Source: an uncultured Clostridium sp. (lineage in GTDB: Bacteria > Bacillota > Clostridia > Lachnospirales > Lachnospiraceae). Taken from it: 64,000 bases of DNA. Location: assembly GCA_900539185.1 (NCBI GenBank), contig UQBG01000005.1:77691-141690 (forward strand), read 5' to 3'. Numbering within the stretch: the stretch's first letter is position 1; every line of letters begins with the position of its first letter. Of the stretch, positions 8,151 to 17,045 are shown piece after piece. The position numbers and the translations under genes were made by a program. The notes under the pieces are model-generated. The model was given only the letters and a program-made list of their open reading frames with translations, was not told where the DNA came from and made no database searches.

Positions 8151-9299
8151 ATGGATACTATGATATATATGGATAATGCGGCGACAACACAGACCGATCC
8201 GCAGGTGGTGGCGGCGATGCTGCCATACTATACAGAAGCCTATGGGAATCCATCATCCATCTATGGATTTGGGCAGCAGGCAAAGGCGGCGATCGAGCAG
8301 GCACGCATACAACTGGCAAAAGGGATTCATGCACAGCCAAAGGAGATCTACTGCACCAGCGGGGGCAGTGAGTCGGATAACTGGGCACTGAAGGCAGTGG
8401 CAGAGGCGTACCGGGAGGTCGGCAGACATATCATAACCACAAAGGTTGAACACCATGCGATCCTGCATACCGCACAGTGGCTGGAAAAGCAGGGCTTTGA
8501 AGTGACCTATCTGAATGTGGATGAGAAAGGACGGATCAGCCTGAAAGAGCTGGAGGCGGCGATTCGCCCGGATACGATCCTGATTTCTGTCATGGCAGCC
8601 AACAACGAGATCGGAACGATTCAGCCGTTATACGAGATCGGACAGATCGCGAGAAAGCATGGGATACTGTTCCATACGGATGCGGTACAGGCATATGGAC
8701 ATATTCCGATCCGGGTAGATGAGATGAATATCGACCTGTTAAGTGCCAGCAGTCACAAGCTGTATGGACCGAAGGGAGTTGGATTCTTATATGTACGAAA
8801 GTCGGTGAAGCTGCGATCCTTTATCCATGGCGGCGGTCAGGAGCGTGGACGTCGGGCGGGAACGCAGAATGTACCGGGGATCGTGGGGTTTGGACAGGCA
8901 GCAGAGCTGGCATGGGAGCATATGGAGGAATGGGCAGCCTATGAGAGTGAACTGCGGAATTATCTGATCGGACGGATTCTGACAGAGATACCGGATACCG
9001 TTCTGAACGGAGATCCGGAGAATCGACTGCCGAACAATATTCATGTATCTTTTCGGGGGGTTGACGGAAATTCACTTTTGATCCTTCTGGAGCAGAAGGG
9101 AATCTGTGGATCAGCGGGCTCTGCCTGTGCATCCGGTTCGGTAGATCCATCACATGTACTGTTAGCGGTTGGGCAGACGAAGGAACTGGCCGGAGGCGCC
9201 TTGCGGTTAACTCTTTCACACCATACCGGTCATGCGGAGGCAGATCGGGTGGCGGAAGCGTTGAAGGTCATAGTAGGGCGATTAAGAGAAAGACGATAA
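8151..9299 (+). CDS. Cysteine desulfurase (NifS/IscS family)
   Basis: The 382-residue protein starts with MDTMIYMDNAATT, the hallmark of the family. It has HHAILHT (the histidine over PLP), the lysine site ASSHKLYGPKGVG, and the catalytic cysteine in SAGSACASGSVDPS near residue 330. It takes sulfur from cysteine to make alanine and an enzyme persulfide for Fe-S clusters, thio-tRNAs or cofactors. I chose ATG 8151, 10 bases after GGAAGGA, over the upstream GTG 8097, which falls inside the inverted repeat. tcdA and a rhodanese-TtcA fusion nearby are plausible sulfur users. Confidence 0.93.
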   Translation: MDTMIYMDNAATTQTDPQVVAAMLPYYTEAYGNPSSIYGFGQQAKAAIEQARIQLAKGIHAQPKEIYCTSGGSESDNWALKAVAEAYREVGRHIITTKVEHHAILHTAQWLEKQGFEVTYLNVDEKGRISLKELEAAIRPDTILISVMAANNEIGTIQPLYEIGQIARKHGILFHTDAVQAYGHIPIRVDEMNIDLLSASSHKLYGPKGVGFLYVRKSVKLRSFIHGGGQERGRRAGTQNVPGIVGFGQAAELAWEHMEEWAAYESELRNYLIGRILTEIPDTVLNGDPENRLPNNIHVSFRGVDGNSLLILLEQKGICGSAGSACASGSVDPSHVLLAVGQTKELAGGALRLTLSHHTGHAEADRVAEALKVIVGRLRERR

Positions 9300-9325
9300 A
9301 GAGAAGATAATAGCGGATGGAAGAA

Positions 9326-9364
9326 TAAGAGCCGGCTATAGGTGTTTCCTATAACCGGCTCTTA
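9326..9364 (+). terminator. Intrinsic terminator after cysteine desulfurase
   Basis: TAAGAGCCGGCTATAGG (9326-9342) pairs with CCTATAACCGGCTCTTA (9348-9364), a stem of about 17 bp with one mismatch, and then CTTTCC. It is symmetric enough to work on both strands. Confidence 0.8.
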
Positions 9365-9647
9365 CTTTCCTGTATTAGACAACTATGAATCTCCATGCTA
9401 TTATATCCTTGTAATCAGGTAGGAAATATAAACTACCGAAAAAACTAAGAAGCGTAAAGAAATGAGGTTGATGCTTATGAGACAAATCAAAATCAGATAT
9501 GGAGTAGCAAATTACAACCGAATGTGTTGTTGCAGATAAACATTTGAGTATAATTGCAACAAAGAAAACAAAAAATTGAAATGAAACAGAAATCAAAATA
9601 CAAAATAAAATACAAAGCAGGAAGAACCTGCAGAAAGAGGTACGATT
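9365..9647 (+). promoter_or_regulatory. metY leader region with a probable promoter
   Basis: This 283-base AT-rich gap has no ORF with a ribosome-binding site. A promoter candidate is TTGTTG (9527-9532), 16 bases, TATAAT (9549-9554). A small GCAGG/CCTGC hairpin (about 9618-9632) lies before the metY ribosome-binding site. I looked for the conserved core of SAM riboswitches and saw none. Confidence 0.5.
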
Positions 9648-10955
9648 ATGAGTAAGAAGACATATGCAGAAAGAAACTTAAAGTTTGAGACATTACAGTT
9701 ACATGTAGGACAGGAAGAACCGGATCCGGTTACCGATGCCAGAGCAGTACCGATCTATCTGACATCCTCTTATGTATTCCATAATAGTCAGCATGCAGCC
9801 GACAGATTTGGACTGAGAGATGCCGGTAATATCTACGGACGTCTGACAAATCCGACACAGGGAACCTTCGAAGCACGTATCGCAGCACTGGAGGGTGGTG
9901 TAGCAGCACTGGGCGTTGGCTCCGGAGCGGCCGCTCTTACATATGCGATTCAGGCAGTTGCCCATGCAGGAAATCATATCGTGGCAGCAAAGAATATCTA
10001 TGGTGGTACCTACAATCTGTTAGCACATACACTTCCGGACTATGGAATCGAAGCGACCTTTGTTGATCCGTTTGATTATGACGGAATCGAAGCCGCTATT
10101 CAGGATAACACGACAGCGATTGAGATCGAGACCCTTGGCAATCCAAATTCAGAGGTTGTTGATATTGAGAAGATTGCAGGAATCGCACATAAGCATAATA
10201 TTCCATTGATTGTCGATAACACATTTGCAACTCCGTATCTGGTACGTCCGATCGAGTATGGTGCAGATATCGTTGTACATTCTGCAACAAAGTTCATCGG
10301 TGGACATGGTACTACCATCGGCGGTGTCATCATCGACAGCGGTAAGTTTGACTGGGCATCCAGCGACAAGTACCCATGGCTTACAGAACCAAACGTATCT
10401 TACCATGGTATTACATTTGCTACGGATTGCGCACCGGCTACGATTGCTACTTATATCCGTGCGATCCTGCTGCGTGATACCGGCGCGACATTATCTCCGA
10501 TTCATGCATTTATCTTCTTACAGGGACTGGAAACATTATCCCTTCGTGTTGAGAGACATGTAGAAAATGCATTGAAGGTTGTTCAGTATCTGAAGAATCA
10601 GCCGTTGGTAGAGAAGGTAAATCATCCGTCTGTATCCGAGGATCCGGAACAGCAGGCACTTTATAAGAAGTACTTCCCAAATGGCGGTGGTTCCATCTTT
10701 ACATTTGAGATCAAGGGTGATGCTAAGAAAGCACAGGAATTCATTGACCAGTTAGAGTTATTCTCACTGCTTGCAAATGTGGCAGACGTGAAGTCTCTTG
10801 CCATTCATCCGGCATCAACCACACATTCCGAGTGCAATGAGGCAGAGCTGCTGGATCAGGGAATCAAGCCAAATACGATTCGGTTATCCATCGGTACAGA
10901 GAATATCGATGATATTATCGAGGATCTGGATGAGGCATTTAAGGCTATACAGTAA
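9648..10955 (+). CDS. metY: O-acetylhomoserine sulfhydrylase
   Basis: The 435-residue protein belongs to the Cys/Met PLP family, MetY branch. It opens with KFETLQLHVGQEEPDPVTDARAVPIY-type sequence, with YGRLTNPTQ (the phosphate-contacting Tyr/Arg), the DNTFATPYL aspartate loop, and the PLP lysine in VVHSATKFIGGHGT. The length of about 430, with the insertion after the lysine, separates MetY from cystathionine gamma-synthase (about 380). It makes homocysteine from O-acetylhomoserine and sulfide. The gene is monocistronic, with its own leader and a strong terminator. Since the neighbouring trans-sulfuration gene is broken, direct sulfhydrylation may be the main route here. Confidence 0.93.
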   Translation: MSKKTYAERNLKFETLQLHVGQEEPDPVTDARAVPIYLTSSYVFHNSQHAADRFGLRDAGNIYGRLTNPTQGTFEARIAALEGGVAALGVGSGAAALTYAIQAVAHAGNHIVAAKNIYGGTYNLLAHTLPDYGIEATFVDPFDYDGIEAAIQDNTTAIEIETLGNPNSEVVDIEKIAGIAHKHNIPLIVDNTFATPYLVRPIEYGADIVVHSATKFIGGHGTTIGGVIIDSGKFDWASSDKYPWLTEPNVSYHGITFATDCAPATIATYIRAILLRDTGATLSPIHAFIFLQGLETLSLRVERHVENALKVVQYLKNQPLVEKVNHPSVSEDPEQQALYKKYFPNGGGSIFTFEIKGDAKKAQEFIDQLELFSLLANVADVKSLAIHPASTTHSECNEAELLDQGIKPNTIRLSIGTENIDDIIEDLDEAFKAIQ

Positions 10956-10986
10956 TCGAAGTACCCTCCCCCTCTATATACGAAGG

Positions 10987-11023
10987 AGCGGAATCCCAGA
11001 AAATGATGGGATTCCGCTTTTTT
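10987..11023 (+). terminator. Intrinsic terminator of metY
   Basis: AGCGGAATCCC (10987-10997) pairs perfectly with GGGATTCCGCT (11108-style arm at 11008-11018), followed by a T-run. Confidence 0.9.
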
Positions 11024-11094
11024 CTGTTTTCAAATGGAAACAAAGATGATACCATGGAACTGGTCAATAGAATGTTACAAGGAGCTATCGCGAT

Positions 11095-12285
11095 ATGTTA
11101 AACAGAACCATAGAAGAATATGAACAGGATTCCCGACAGAAGTATCTCATCGATATGCGTCGGTCAGAGGATTATGATCGGGAAACGATGCAGGGAGCGG
11201 TAAATTATGAATATGAACGCTGGGAAGAGCGGCTTCCGGAGCTGCCGGAGAAACAGGCAGGTCCGGTTTATCTGCTGTGCTATACCGGTGACCGTAGTGA
11301 TGACTGGGCAGAGCAGTTACAGGAAATGGGGTATGAGGCGTATAGTATCACCGGTGGCTATCAGGCTTATTTATCCAGAGAGCTAAAGGATATGATGGAA
11401 CGGTTAGATACGGAGGAACAGGAAAGCGAACAGTACTGCCGGGAGGTAGAGCGTAGTATTGTAAAGAAGTTCCGCAAGGATATCTGGAGAAAGTTTACGC
11501 AAGGGATCAATGAATACGAGATGATAAAGGATGGAGATAAGATCGCGGTCTGTATATCCGGCGGAAAGGATTCTATGCTGATGGCAAAGCTTTTTCAGGA
11601 ATTGTCCCGACATGGAAGAAAGAACTTTGAAGTTGTTTATCTGGTTATGAATCCGGGTTACAATGACGAGAATTACCAGAGAATCTTAACTAACGCCCGG
11701 CTGCTGCAGGTTCCGATTACGGTATTCCGCACAGAGATCTTTGATACGGTAGCGGATGTCGGAGATTCCCCCTGCTATCTGTGTGCAAGAATGCGGCGCG
11801 GCTATCTGTACAGCAAGGCAAAGGAGCTGGGGTGTAATAAAATTGCACTGGGACATCACTATGATGATGTAATCGAGACCATTCTGATGGGGATGCTGTA
11901 TGGCGGTCAGGTTCAGACAATGATGCCGAAGCTGCATAGTACGAACTTTGAGGGGATGGAGCTGATCCGGCCGCTTTATCTGGTACGTGAGGATGCGATA
12001 AAGCATTGGAGGGACTATAATCATCTGCATTTCATCCAGTGTGCCTGCCGGTTTACCGAGAGCTGTGCATCCTGCGGCGGAACGGAAAAGGGTTCAAAAC
12101 GGGCAGAGATAAAAGAACTGATCCGCAGTCTGGCCGAGCAGAGTCCGGTAATCGAAAAAAATATATTCCGAAGTGTGGAAAATGTGAATCTGAGTACGAT
12201 CATTGCATATAAGCAGGATGGTGTAAAGCATCATTTTCTGGATGATTATGATGAGCGGCAAAAAACAGAAAAACCGGAGGAATAA
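11095..12285 (+). CDS. Rhodanese-TtcA fusion: tRNA thiolation-type PP-loop ATPase
   Basis: The 396-residue protein joins two domains. Residues 1-100 are a rhodanese-like domain with the active loop CYTGDRS (C62). Residues 120-380 are a TtcA-type ATP pyrophosphatase with PP-loop SGGKDS (155-160), a CxxC pair (C227, C230 in CYLCARMRRG) and further cysteines 316, 318, 324 and 327 that could complete an Fe-S site. TtcA enzymes put sulfur on cytidine 32 of tRNA through a [4Fe-4S] cluster. A fused persulfide carrier would deliver sulfur directly. The exact tRNA position is not proven from sequence. It is flanked by terminators, so it is transcribed alone. Confidence 0.85.
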   Translation: MLNRTIEEYEQDSRQKYLIDMRRSEDYDRETMQGAVNYEYERWEERLPELPEKQAGPVYLLCYTGDRSDDWAEQLQEMGYEAYSITGGYQAYLSRELKDMMERLDTEEQESEQYCREVERSIVKKFRKDIWRKFTQGINEYEMIKDGDKIAVCISGGKDSMLMAKLFQELSRHGRKNFEVVYLVMNPGYNDENYQRILTNARLLQVPITVFRTEIFDTVADVGDSPCYLCARMRRGYLYSKAKELGCNKIALGHHYDDVIETILMGMLYGGQVQTMMPKLHSTNFEGMELIRPLYLVREDAIKHWRDYNHLHFIQCACRFTESCASCGGTEKGSKRAEIKELIRSLAEQSPVIEKNIFRSVENVNLSTIIAYKQDGVKHHFLDDYDERQKTEKPEE

Positions 12286-12301
12286 AACAGAACATAAAAA
12301 G

Positions 12302-12336
12302 AACGGAATCCCGATGCAAGGGGATTCCGTTTTTTA
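12302..12336 (+). terminator. Intrinsic terminator after the rhodanese-TtcA gene
   Basis: AACGGAATCCC (12302-12312) pairs with GGGATTCCGTT (12321-12331) and is followed by TTTTT. The stem closely resembles the metY terminator. Confidence 0.9.
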
Positions 12337-12342
12337 TATAGA

Positions 12343-12486
12343 CTAGCTATACAGGGACTTGTGGTATCGGATGGCACGATAAATCTTAAAAGCCAGGGTG
12401 CCGATCATGGATACAACAAGATACAGGGTAGACAGCAGACCGGCTGCACCGCCCAGTATAACCAGAACCAATATACCAATATTCAT
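12343..12486 (-). CDS. Small membrane protein, 47 residues
   Basis: On the minus strand, ATG (12484-12486) is preceded by GGAG at a 9-base gap. It gives 47 residues: a hydrophobic stretch MNIGILVLVILGGAAGLL, a second hydrophobic stretch around LYLVVSMIGTLAF, and a basic tail KIYRAIRYHKS. It ends with TAG right at the terminator shared with the convergent gene. I do not recognise it. The good ribosome-binding site, dense hydrophobic pattern and positive-inside tail suggest a real single- or double-span micro-protein. Confidence 0.65.
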   Translation of the reverse strand: MNIGILVLVILGGAAGLLSTLYLVVSMIGTLAFKIYRAIRYHKSLYS

Positions 12487-12554
12487 AACGATATGCTCCT
12501 TTATTCATTTTTATAATAGTTACGCGCAAAAACCAGACCTGTGATTGAAACAGG

Positions 12555-12983
12555 TTATGCTATGTATGGGATAAAAATGAATCGGGATTTTTTACCGTCT
12601 ATTTGCTGGATGTAGTGTATAATCATTATGGTACTGAACACCACAGGATGGAAATCCGGGATCCGGCTATAGAAAAACGGTGCCGTATATAGGTGAGGAA
12701 GTACCGTAGATGCAAGTAAAACTTCGATCCGCAGGCGAAGAGAAGCATATGCCTGTCTCCCACGGCGAAGACCTTGTAAAACCGGCTGACGTCCCAGAAG
12801 TTCTTCTGTACAGATGGAGGAATGTTCCGGACCGTCATCTGAGGTAATGGCAGAATGTAAAATACCGGTTGCGATCGGAACCATGCATTTGGCTGTTTCC
12901 TGAAGTCCGGAAGAAAGACCGGAGCATAAAACAGCGGTCAGCAATAGCAGACATATGAAGTTTTTCATATTCTGACAGGACAT
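12555..12983 (-). CDS. Hypothetical protein with N-terminal hydrophobic segment
   Basis: The minus-strand frame from ATG 12983 gives 142 residues. The start is set by a near-perfect AGGAGGTGA a few bases upstream; the frame stays open further up but without another such site. Residues 7-25 (KNFICLLLLTAVLCSGLSSG) look like a signal peptide or membrane anchor with a cysteine near the end. The rest, rich in Arg, Leu and Ile, matches nothing I know. It may be exported or membrane-held. It is likely real given the ribosome-binding site, but the function is unknown. Confidence 0.55.
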   Translation of the reverse strand: MSCQNMKNFICLLLLTAVLCSGLSSGLQETAKCMVPIATGILHSAITSDDGPEHSSICTEELLGRQPVLQGLRRGRQAYASLRLRIEVLLASTVLPHLYTAPFFYSRIPDFHPVVFSTIMIIHYIQQIDGKKSRFIFIPYIA

Positions 12984-13136
12984 TCCTTTCACCTCCTGCC
13001 TATTGTAGCAAAGTGGGTTGACGGTCGCAAGAGAGTTGTGGCAAAAATTGAGAAAAGAATTTGTGAAACGACAGCTTCTGTGATAGTATAGGGATACCCA
13101 AGAGACTGTAGGAAAAGAAACAGAATGGAGGAACGT

Positions 13137-14429
13137 ATGAGGATATATATTAAAAACGGACGGCTGTTGAATCCGGCAACCGGACAGGATGAAGTGACCG
13201 ATGTATTGGTTGAAGACCGGCATATTCTACAGGTTGGAAAGAACCTGTTTTCAGAAGCAGAGGAAAACGATCTGCAGGTGATCGATGCGAGTGGCTGTTA
13301 TGTGATGCCGGGACTGATCGATCTGCATGTACATTTTCGGGATCCGGGGCAGACCTATAAGGAAGATATTACTACCGGAGCACGGGCGGCAGCCAGGGGT
13401 GGTGTTACTACGGTATGTACGATGCCGAATACAAAGCCGGCTGTAGATTCCGTCGAGACACTGGAGTATATCCGGAAGAAGGCAGAAGAGACGGCACCGA
13501 TTCATGTCGAACAGCTGTCAGCGATCACCATCGGACAGGATGGAACCGAGCTGGTGGATATGCAGGCGATGATGGAGCATGGCGCAATCGGATTCTCCGA
13601 GGACGGCAAGAGTGTTATGGATGTCACCTTATACGCAGAAGCGATGAAGAAGGCGGCAGAACTGGGAGCCGTTGTGATGGCGCACTGTGAGGATAAAGCG
13701 TTAGTACGGGGCGGTGTCCTGAATGAGGGAGTTGCTTCGAAGAGATATCAGGTGCCGGGAATCACGAACTCTGTAGAGGATATCATTGCAGCCAGAGATA
13801 TCTTTCTGGCAGGTGATTATGGAACACATCTGCATCTGTGTCACTGTTCAACCAGAGGAAGTGTAGAGCTGGTGAGAATGGCAAAACGACTGGGAATCGC
13901 AGTTACCGCAGAGGTGTGTCCGCATCATTTTACACTGACCGATGCAGATATTGATCGTGAGGATGCAAACTATAAGATGAATCCGCCACTTCGGTCGGAA
14001 GAAGATGTGCAGGCACTGATCCGGGGACTGCAGGATGGCACTATGGAAGTAATCTCTACCGATCATGCACCGCATAGTGCGGAAGAGAAGGCCAAGGACT
14101 TCGTACATGCACCGTTTGGAATCGTTGGATTGGAGACCAGTGCGTCCCTGACGTATACAGCGCTGGTAGATACCGGAATTCTGACTCCGCTTCAGATGGT
14201 AGAAAAGATGAGCTGGAATCCGGCAAAGGTAATCGGGATTCAGGAAGAACGGGGCAGTATAGAGCCGGGAAAACTGGCAGATATCACGATATTTGACCCG
14301 GATATGGAATATGTAGTGAACGCGGAAGAGTTTGCATCCAAGGGAAGGAATACACCATATGACGGTAAGGTTCTGAAGGGAAGAGTGGTGAAGACCATCT
14401 GCAGGGGATCCGTGGTATATGCGTTATAA
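13137..14429 (+). CDS. pyrC: Dihydroorotase
   Basis: The 430-residue amidohydrolase has GLIDLHVHFRDPGQ (metal-binding HxH), the MPNTKP loop, AHCED, LCHCST and STDHAPHS, matching type I dihydroorotase. It cyclises carbamoyl-aspartate to dihydroorotate in pyrimidine synthesis, using zinc. I start at ATG 13137, because GGAGG at 13127-13131 sits just before it and overlaps the earlier ATG 13125. No other pyr gene is adjacent. No uracil-type attenuator was seen upstream. Confidence 0.95.
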   Translation: MRIYIKNGRLLNPATGQDEVTDVLVEDRHILQVGKNLFSEAEENDLQVIDASGCYVMPGLIDLHVHFRDPGQTYKEDITTGARAAARGGVTTVCTMPNTKPAVDSVETLEYIRKKAEETAPIHVEQLSAITIGQDGTELVDMQAMMEHGAIGFSEDGKSVMDVTLYAEAMKKAAELGAVVMAHCEDKALVRGGVLNEGVASKRYQVPGITNSVEDIIAARDIFLAGDYGTHLHLCHCSTRGSVELVRMAKRLGIAVTAEVCPHHFTLTDADIDREDANYKMNPPLRSEEDVQALIRGLQDGTMEVISTDHAPHSAEEKAKDFVHAPFGIVGLETSASLTYTALVDTGILTPLQMVEKMSWNPAKVIGIQEERGSIEPGKLADITIFDPDMEYVVNAEEFASKGRNTPYDGKVLKGRVVKTICRGSVVYAL

Positions 14430-14608
14430 AGATGTACATTTTCTGAGATTATGACGATTTGTACCAGATAAGAGAAACTAACAGCGAGATTTGTCTAACT
14501 GTTAGGGGTATACATTTCAATCAATTTGAATAACTATTATATAGTACACAACACGAATTGATTTACAGGACTTTGGGAGAAAGGAATGTAAAGGAAGGAG
14601 AAAAAAGT

Positions 14609-15235
14609 ATGACAGAGAAGTTATTGAGTAACAATCAGGCAGTAGTTGCGGGGGAAATCGTATCAGGCTTTACATTTAGCCATGAGGTATTTGGGGAAGG
14701 ATTCTATATGGTGGATGTATTGGTCAGTCGTTTGAGCGACGCCTACGACACGATCCCGCTGATGGTTTCGGACCGGATTATGGATGTGGATGAGGACTGT
14801 ATTGGCAGGAAGGTGGAAGCCAGAGGACAGTTCCGTTCGTATAATAAGCATGAGGAGGCCAGAAACCGTCTGATTTTATCTCTGTTTGTCAGGGAAATCG
14901 AGTTTATCGATGACGATGAGTACATAAGCAAACCAAACCATATTTATCTGGACGGATATATCTGCAAGCCGCCGGTCTATCGGATGACGCCGCTGGGCAG
15001 AGAGATCGCAGATGTTTTGCTGGCAGTCAATCGTGCCTATGGAAAGTCCGATTATATACCATGCATCTGTTGGGGGCGGAATGCGCGCTTTGCCGGGAAG
15101 CTGTCCGTCGGTGAACATGTGGCAATCTGGGGTCGAATCCAGAGCCGGGAGTACCAGAAGAAGCTGGGAAATGATAAGGTGATCAGTAAGACGGCATATG
15201 AGGTATCCGTCAGTAAGATGGAGTGTCTGGAATAA
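14609..15235 (+). CDS. Single-stranded-DNA-binding-like protein with two OB domains
   Basis: The start is ATG 14609, behind AAGGAAGGAG; an earlier in-frame ATG at 14558 lacks a site. The protein has 208 residues. The N-terminal half (about 8-95) and C-terminal half (about 108-205) each read as an OB-fold of the SSB/PriB type; the latter has YLDGYICKPPVYRMTPLGREIADVLLAVNR followed by CICWGR, close to SSB strands. It probably binds single-stranded nucleic acid. No acidic SSB tail is seen, so it is not the main replication SSB. A 180-base leader with no ORF precedes it. Confidence 0.75.
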   Translation: MTEKLLSNNQAVVAGEIVSGFTFSHEVFGEGFYMVDVLVSRLSDAYDTIPLMVSDRIMDVDEDCIGRKVEARGQFRSYNKHEEARNRLILSLFVREIEFIDDDEYISKPNHIYLDGYICKPPVYRMTPLGREIADVLLAVNRAYGKSDYIPCICWGRNARFAGKLSVGEHVAIWGRIQSREYQKKLGNDKVISKTAYEVSVSKMECLE

Positions 15236-15312
15236 AGCAGTAGCTTTTTACGCCGGGATATGTTAAAATGTAGCTCATAGCATGTGCACTGAAGGAATTC
15301 GGAGGAGACGAG

Positions 15313-15795
15313 ATGAGTAAGGTACAGGTGATTTGCGGACCGGGGATCGGTAAGACATCGGCGGCAATCGGATATGGCATCAAGGGTGCCAGTGCAGGAA
15401 AAGAAGTGATCATTGTCCAGTTCTTAAAGGGAAGTGATACCGATGACTATAATCTGCTGGGTCGATTAGAGCCGGAGATTAAGATGCTGAGCTTTGAACG
15501 GGTCGGAAAGTGTTATGATGAACTGACGCCGGAACAGCAGAAAGAACAGAAGGCAAATATCATGAATGGGTTCCACTACGCCCGGAAGGTGATACAGACC
15601 AGTGAATGCGATATTCTGATTCTGGATGAAAGTCTGGGACTGGTAGACAGTGGAATCATAGAAGTGGAGCAGATCATGGAGCTGCTGCATTTGGCAGAAG
15701 ACAGTGCGATGGAGATTCTTCTTACCGGTCGGATTCTTCCGGAAGAGATTCTTGAAAAAGCGGATACCGTTACCAGAATTGAAGCTGTGAAGTAA
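15313..15795 (+). CDS. CobA/BtuR-like corrinoid adenosyltransferase family protein
   Basis: The 160-residue P-loop protein carries CGPGIGKTSAAIGYGIKGA (Walker A), VIIVQFLKGS and DILILDESLGLVDSGI (Walker B), the pattern of cob(I)alamin adenosyltransferases of the CobA/BtuR class. That class transfers adenosyl from ATP to the cobalt of corrinoids. At 160 residues it is shorter than typical CobA (about 190), and the C-terminal end is reduced, so a divergent role is possible. GGAGGAG precedes ATG 15313. No other cobalamin gene is nearby. Confidence 0.8.
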   Translation: MSKVQVICGPGIGKTSAAIGYGIKGASAGKEVIIVQFLKGSDTDDYNLLGRLEPEIKMLSFERVGKCYDELTPEQQKEQKANIMNGFHYARKVIQTSECDILILDESLGLVDSGIIEVEQIMELLHLAEDSAMEILLTGRILPEEILEKADTVTRIEAVK

Positions 15796-15807
15796 GGAAT
15801 ATTATGG

Positions 15808-15836
15808 TTGACACCGGGAAACCGGAGTGATACTAT
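15808..15836 (+). promoter_or_regulatory. Promoter of the lysine-riboswitch/dapA transcript
   Basis: TTGACA (15808-15813) and TACTAT (15831-15836) have a 17-base spacer. An overlapping TATAAT sits at 15834-15839. Confidence 0.65.
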
Positions 15837-15861
15837 AATCACAATTAGATATACATGGAGT

Positions 15862-16020
15862 AGAGGTGCAAGTATCATCAGTAGGTCTTTGGACACTGTA
15901 AGGAGTGGAGGAAGGAGACCGAAAGGGAGATTGCCGAAGAACGTATCTGCCTTAAGGATAGGTTTCTGGGCATGCAGTGAAGAACTGTATGACTGTCATC
16001 GTAAGATGGAGAGCTACGCA
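15862..16020 (+). ncRNA. Lysine riboswitch (L box) aptamer
   Basis: The conserved elements appear in order: AGAGGTGCAAGTATCATC, AGTAGGTC, GGACACTGTAAGGAGTGGAG, a CCGAAAGG loop, GCCGAAG, TTTCTGGGCATGCAG, CTGTCATCGTAAGATGGAG and AGAGCTACG. These match the L-box consensus well. Lysine binding stabilises the aptamer and the downstream terminator forms, which lowers dapA expression. CTACG (16014-16018) can alternatively pair with CGTAG (16038-16042), a likely part of the switch. Confidence 0.95.
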
Positions 16021-16048
16021 TATAATTACTATAATTACGTAGAATTAC

Positions 16049-16075
16049 AGGTCGGCTCTCAGGTCGGCCTTTTTC
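16049..16075 (+). terminator. Expression-platform terminator of the lysine riboswitch
   Basis: AGGTCGG (16049-16055) pairs with TCGGCCT (16064-16070, with G-T wobbles) and is followed by TTTTC, just before the dapA ribosome-binding site. Confidence 0.8.
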
Positions 16076-16112
16076 TGTGTAGAGAGAAAGAGATTAACAG
16101 GAGGAATGAGTT

Positions 16113-16997
16113 ATGTCAATTTTTGAAGGTGCAGGTGTTGCATTAGTTACCCCATTTCATGAAGATGGAAGTGTGAACTATGAGAAGCTGAAGGAACTGG
16201 TAGACTATCAGGTTGAGAATGGAACCGATGCGATTATCATCTGCGGAACCACAGGTGAGTCGTCCACATTGACCCATGAAGAGCATCTGGAGTGTATTAA
16301 GAAGTGTGTGGAATATGTAGACGGACGGATTCCGGTTATTGCGGGAACCGGTTCAAACTGTACAGAAACAGCCATTTATTTATCAACCGAAGCGGAGAAG
16401 TATGGTGTTGATGCACTGCTGGTGGTAACTCCTTATTATAATAAGGCAACACAGAAGGGGTTGATCGCACATTATACAGCAGTTGCGAACTCTGTTAAAC
16501 TTCCGATTATTATGTATAATGTACCGAGCCGTACCGGATGTAATATCCAGCCGGAAACAGCGGTAGAACTGGCAAAGAATGTAGAGAACATCGTAGCAAT
16601 CAAGGAAGCCAGTGGCAATATCTCACAGGTAGCGAAGTTGATGAGTCTGGCACAGGGCTGTATTGATCTGTATTCCGGAAATGATGACCAGATCGTGCCG
16701 ATTCTTTCATTGGGCGGAAAGGGTGTTATCTCCGTAACCTCGAATATTATTCCAAATGATACCCATATGCTGGTAAAGAAGTATCTGGCAGGTGATACAA
16801 AGGGGGCGTTAGAGCTGCAGTTAAAGGCGATTGAACTGTGCAATGCCCTGTTTTGTGAAGTGAATCCGATTCCGGTTAAGAAGGCAGTGGAACTGTTAGG
16901 CTTATGCAGTGGTAAGCTGAGAATGCCTCTGTCAGAGATGGAACCACAGAACGTAGAACGTCTGAAGAAGGCAATGCAGGAGTACGGAGTGTTATAG
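16113..16997 (+). CDS. dapA: 4-hydroxy-tetrahydrodipicolinate synthase
   Basis: The 294-residue TIM-barrel protein has CGTTGESSTLTHEEH, VVTPYYNKATQKGL, the catalytic tyrosine in MYNVPSRTG, and the Schiff-base lysine in VAIKEASGN. It condenses pyruvate with aspartate semialdehyde, the first step of lysine and diaminopimelate synthesis. AGGAGG precedes ATG 16113. It lies under the lysine riboswitch and is followed 48 bases later by dapB, so the two first committed steps are controlled together. Confidence 0.97.
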   Translation: MSIFEGAGVALVTPFHEDGSVNYEKLKELVDYQVENGTDAIIICGTTGESSTLTHEEHLECIKKCVEYVDGRIPVIAGTGSNCTETAIYLSTEAEKYGVDALLVVTPYYNKATQKGLIAHYTAVANSVKLPIIMYNVPSRTGCNIQPETAVELAKNVENIVAIKEASGNISQVAKLMSLAQGCIDLYSGNDDQIVPILSLGGKGVISVTSNIIPNDTHMLVKKYLAGDTKGALELQLKAIELCNALFCEVNPIPVKKAVELLGLCSGKLRMPLSEMEPQNVERLKKAMQEYGVL

Positions 16998-17045
16998 GTA
17001 GCAGAATAAGGTGCTACATAGAATGATACATGGAGGAAGAAGATC

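Noticed and set aside
9365..9647. Possible SAM riboswitch before metY
   Set aside because: Expected for this gene class, but the conserved SAM-I core and a terminator stem in the leader were not found.
14478..14505. CTAACAG/CTGTTAG hairpin after pyrC
   Set aside because: A 7-bp stem without a T-run. It could be chance and is not supported as a terminator or riboswitch.
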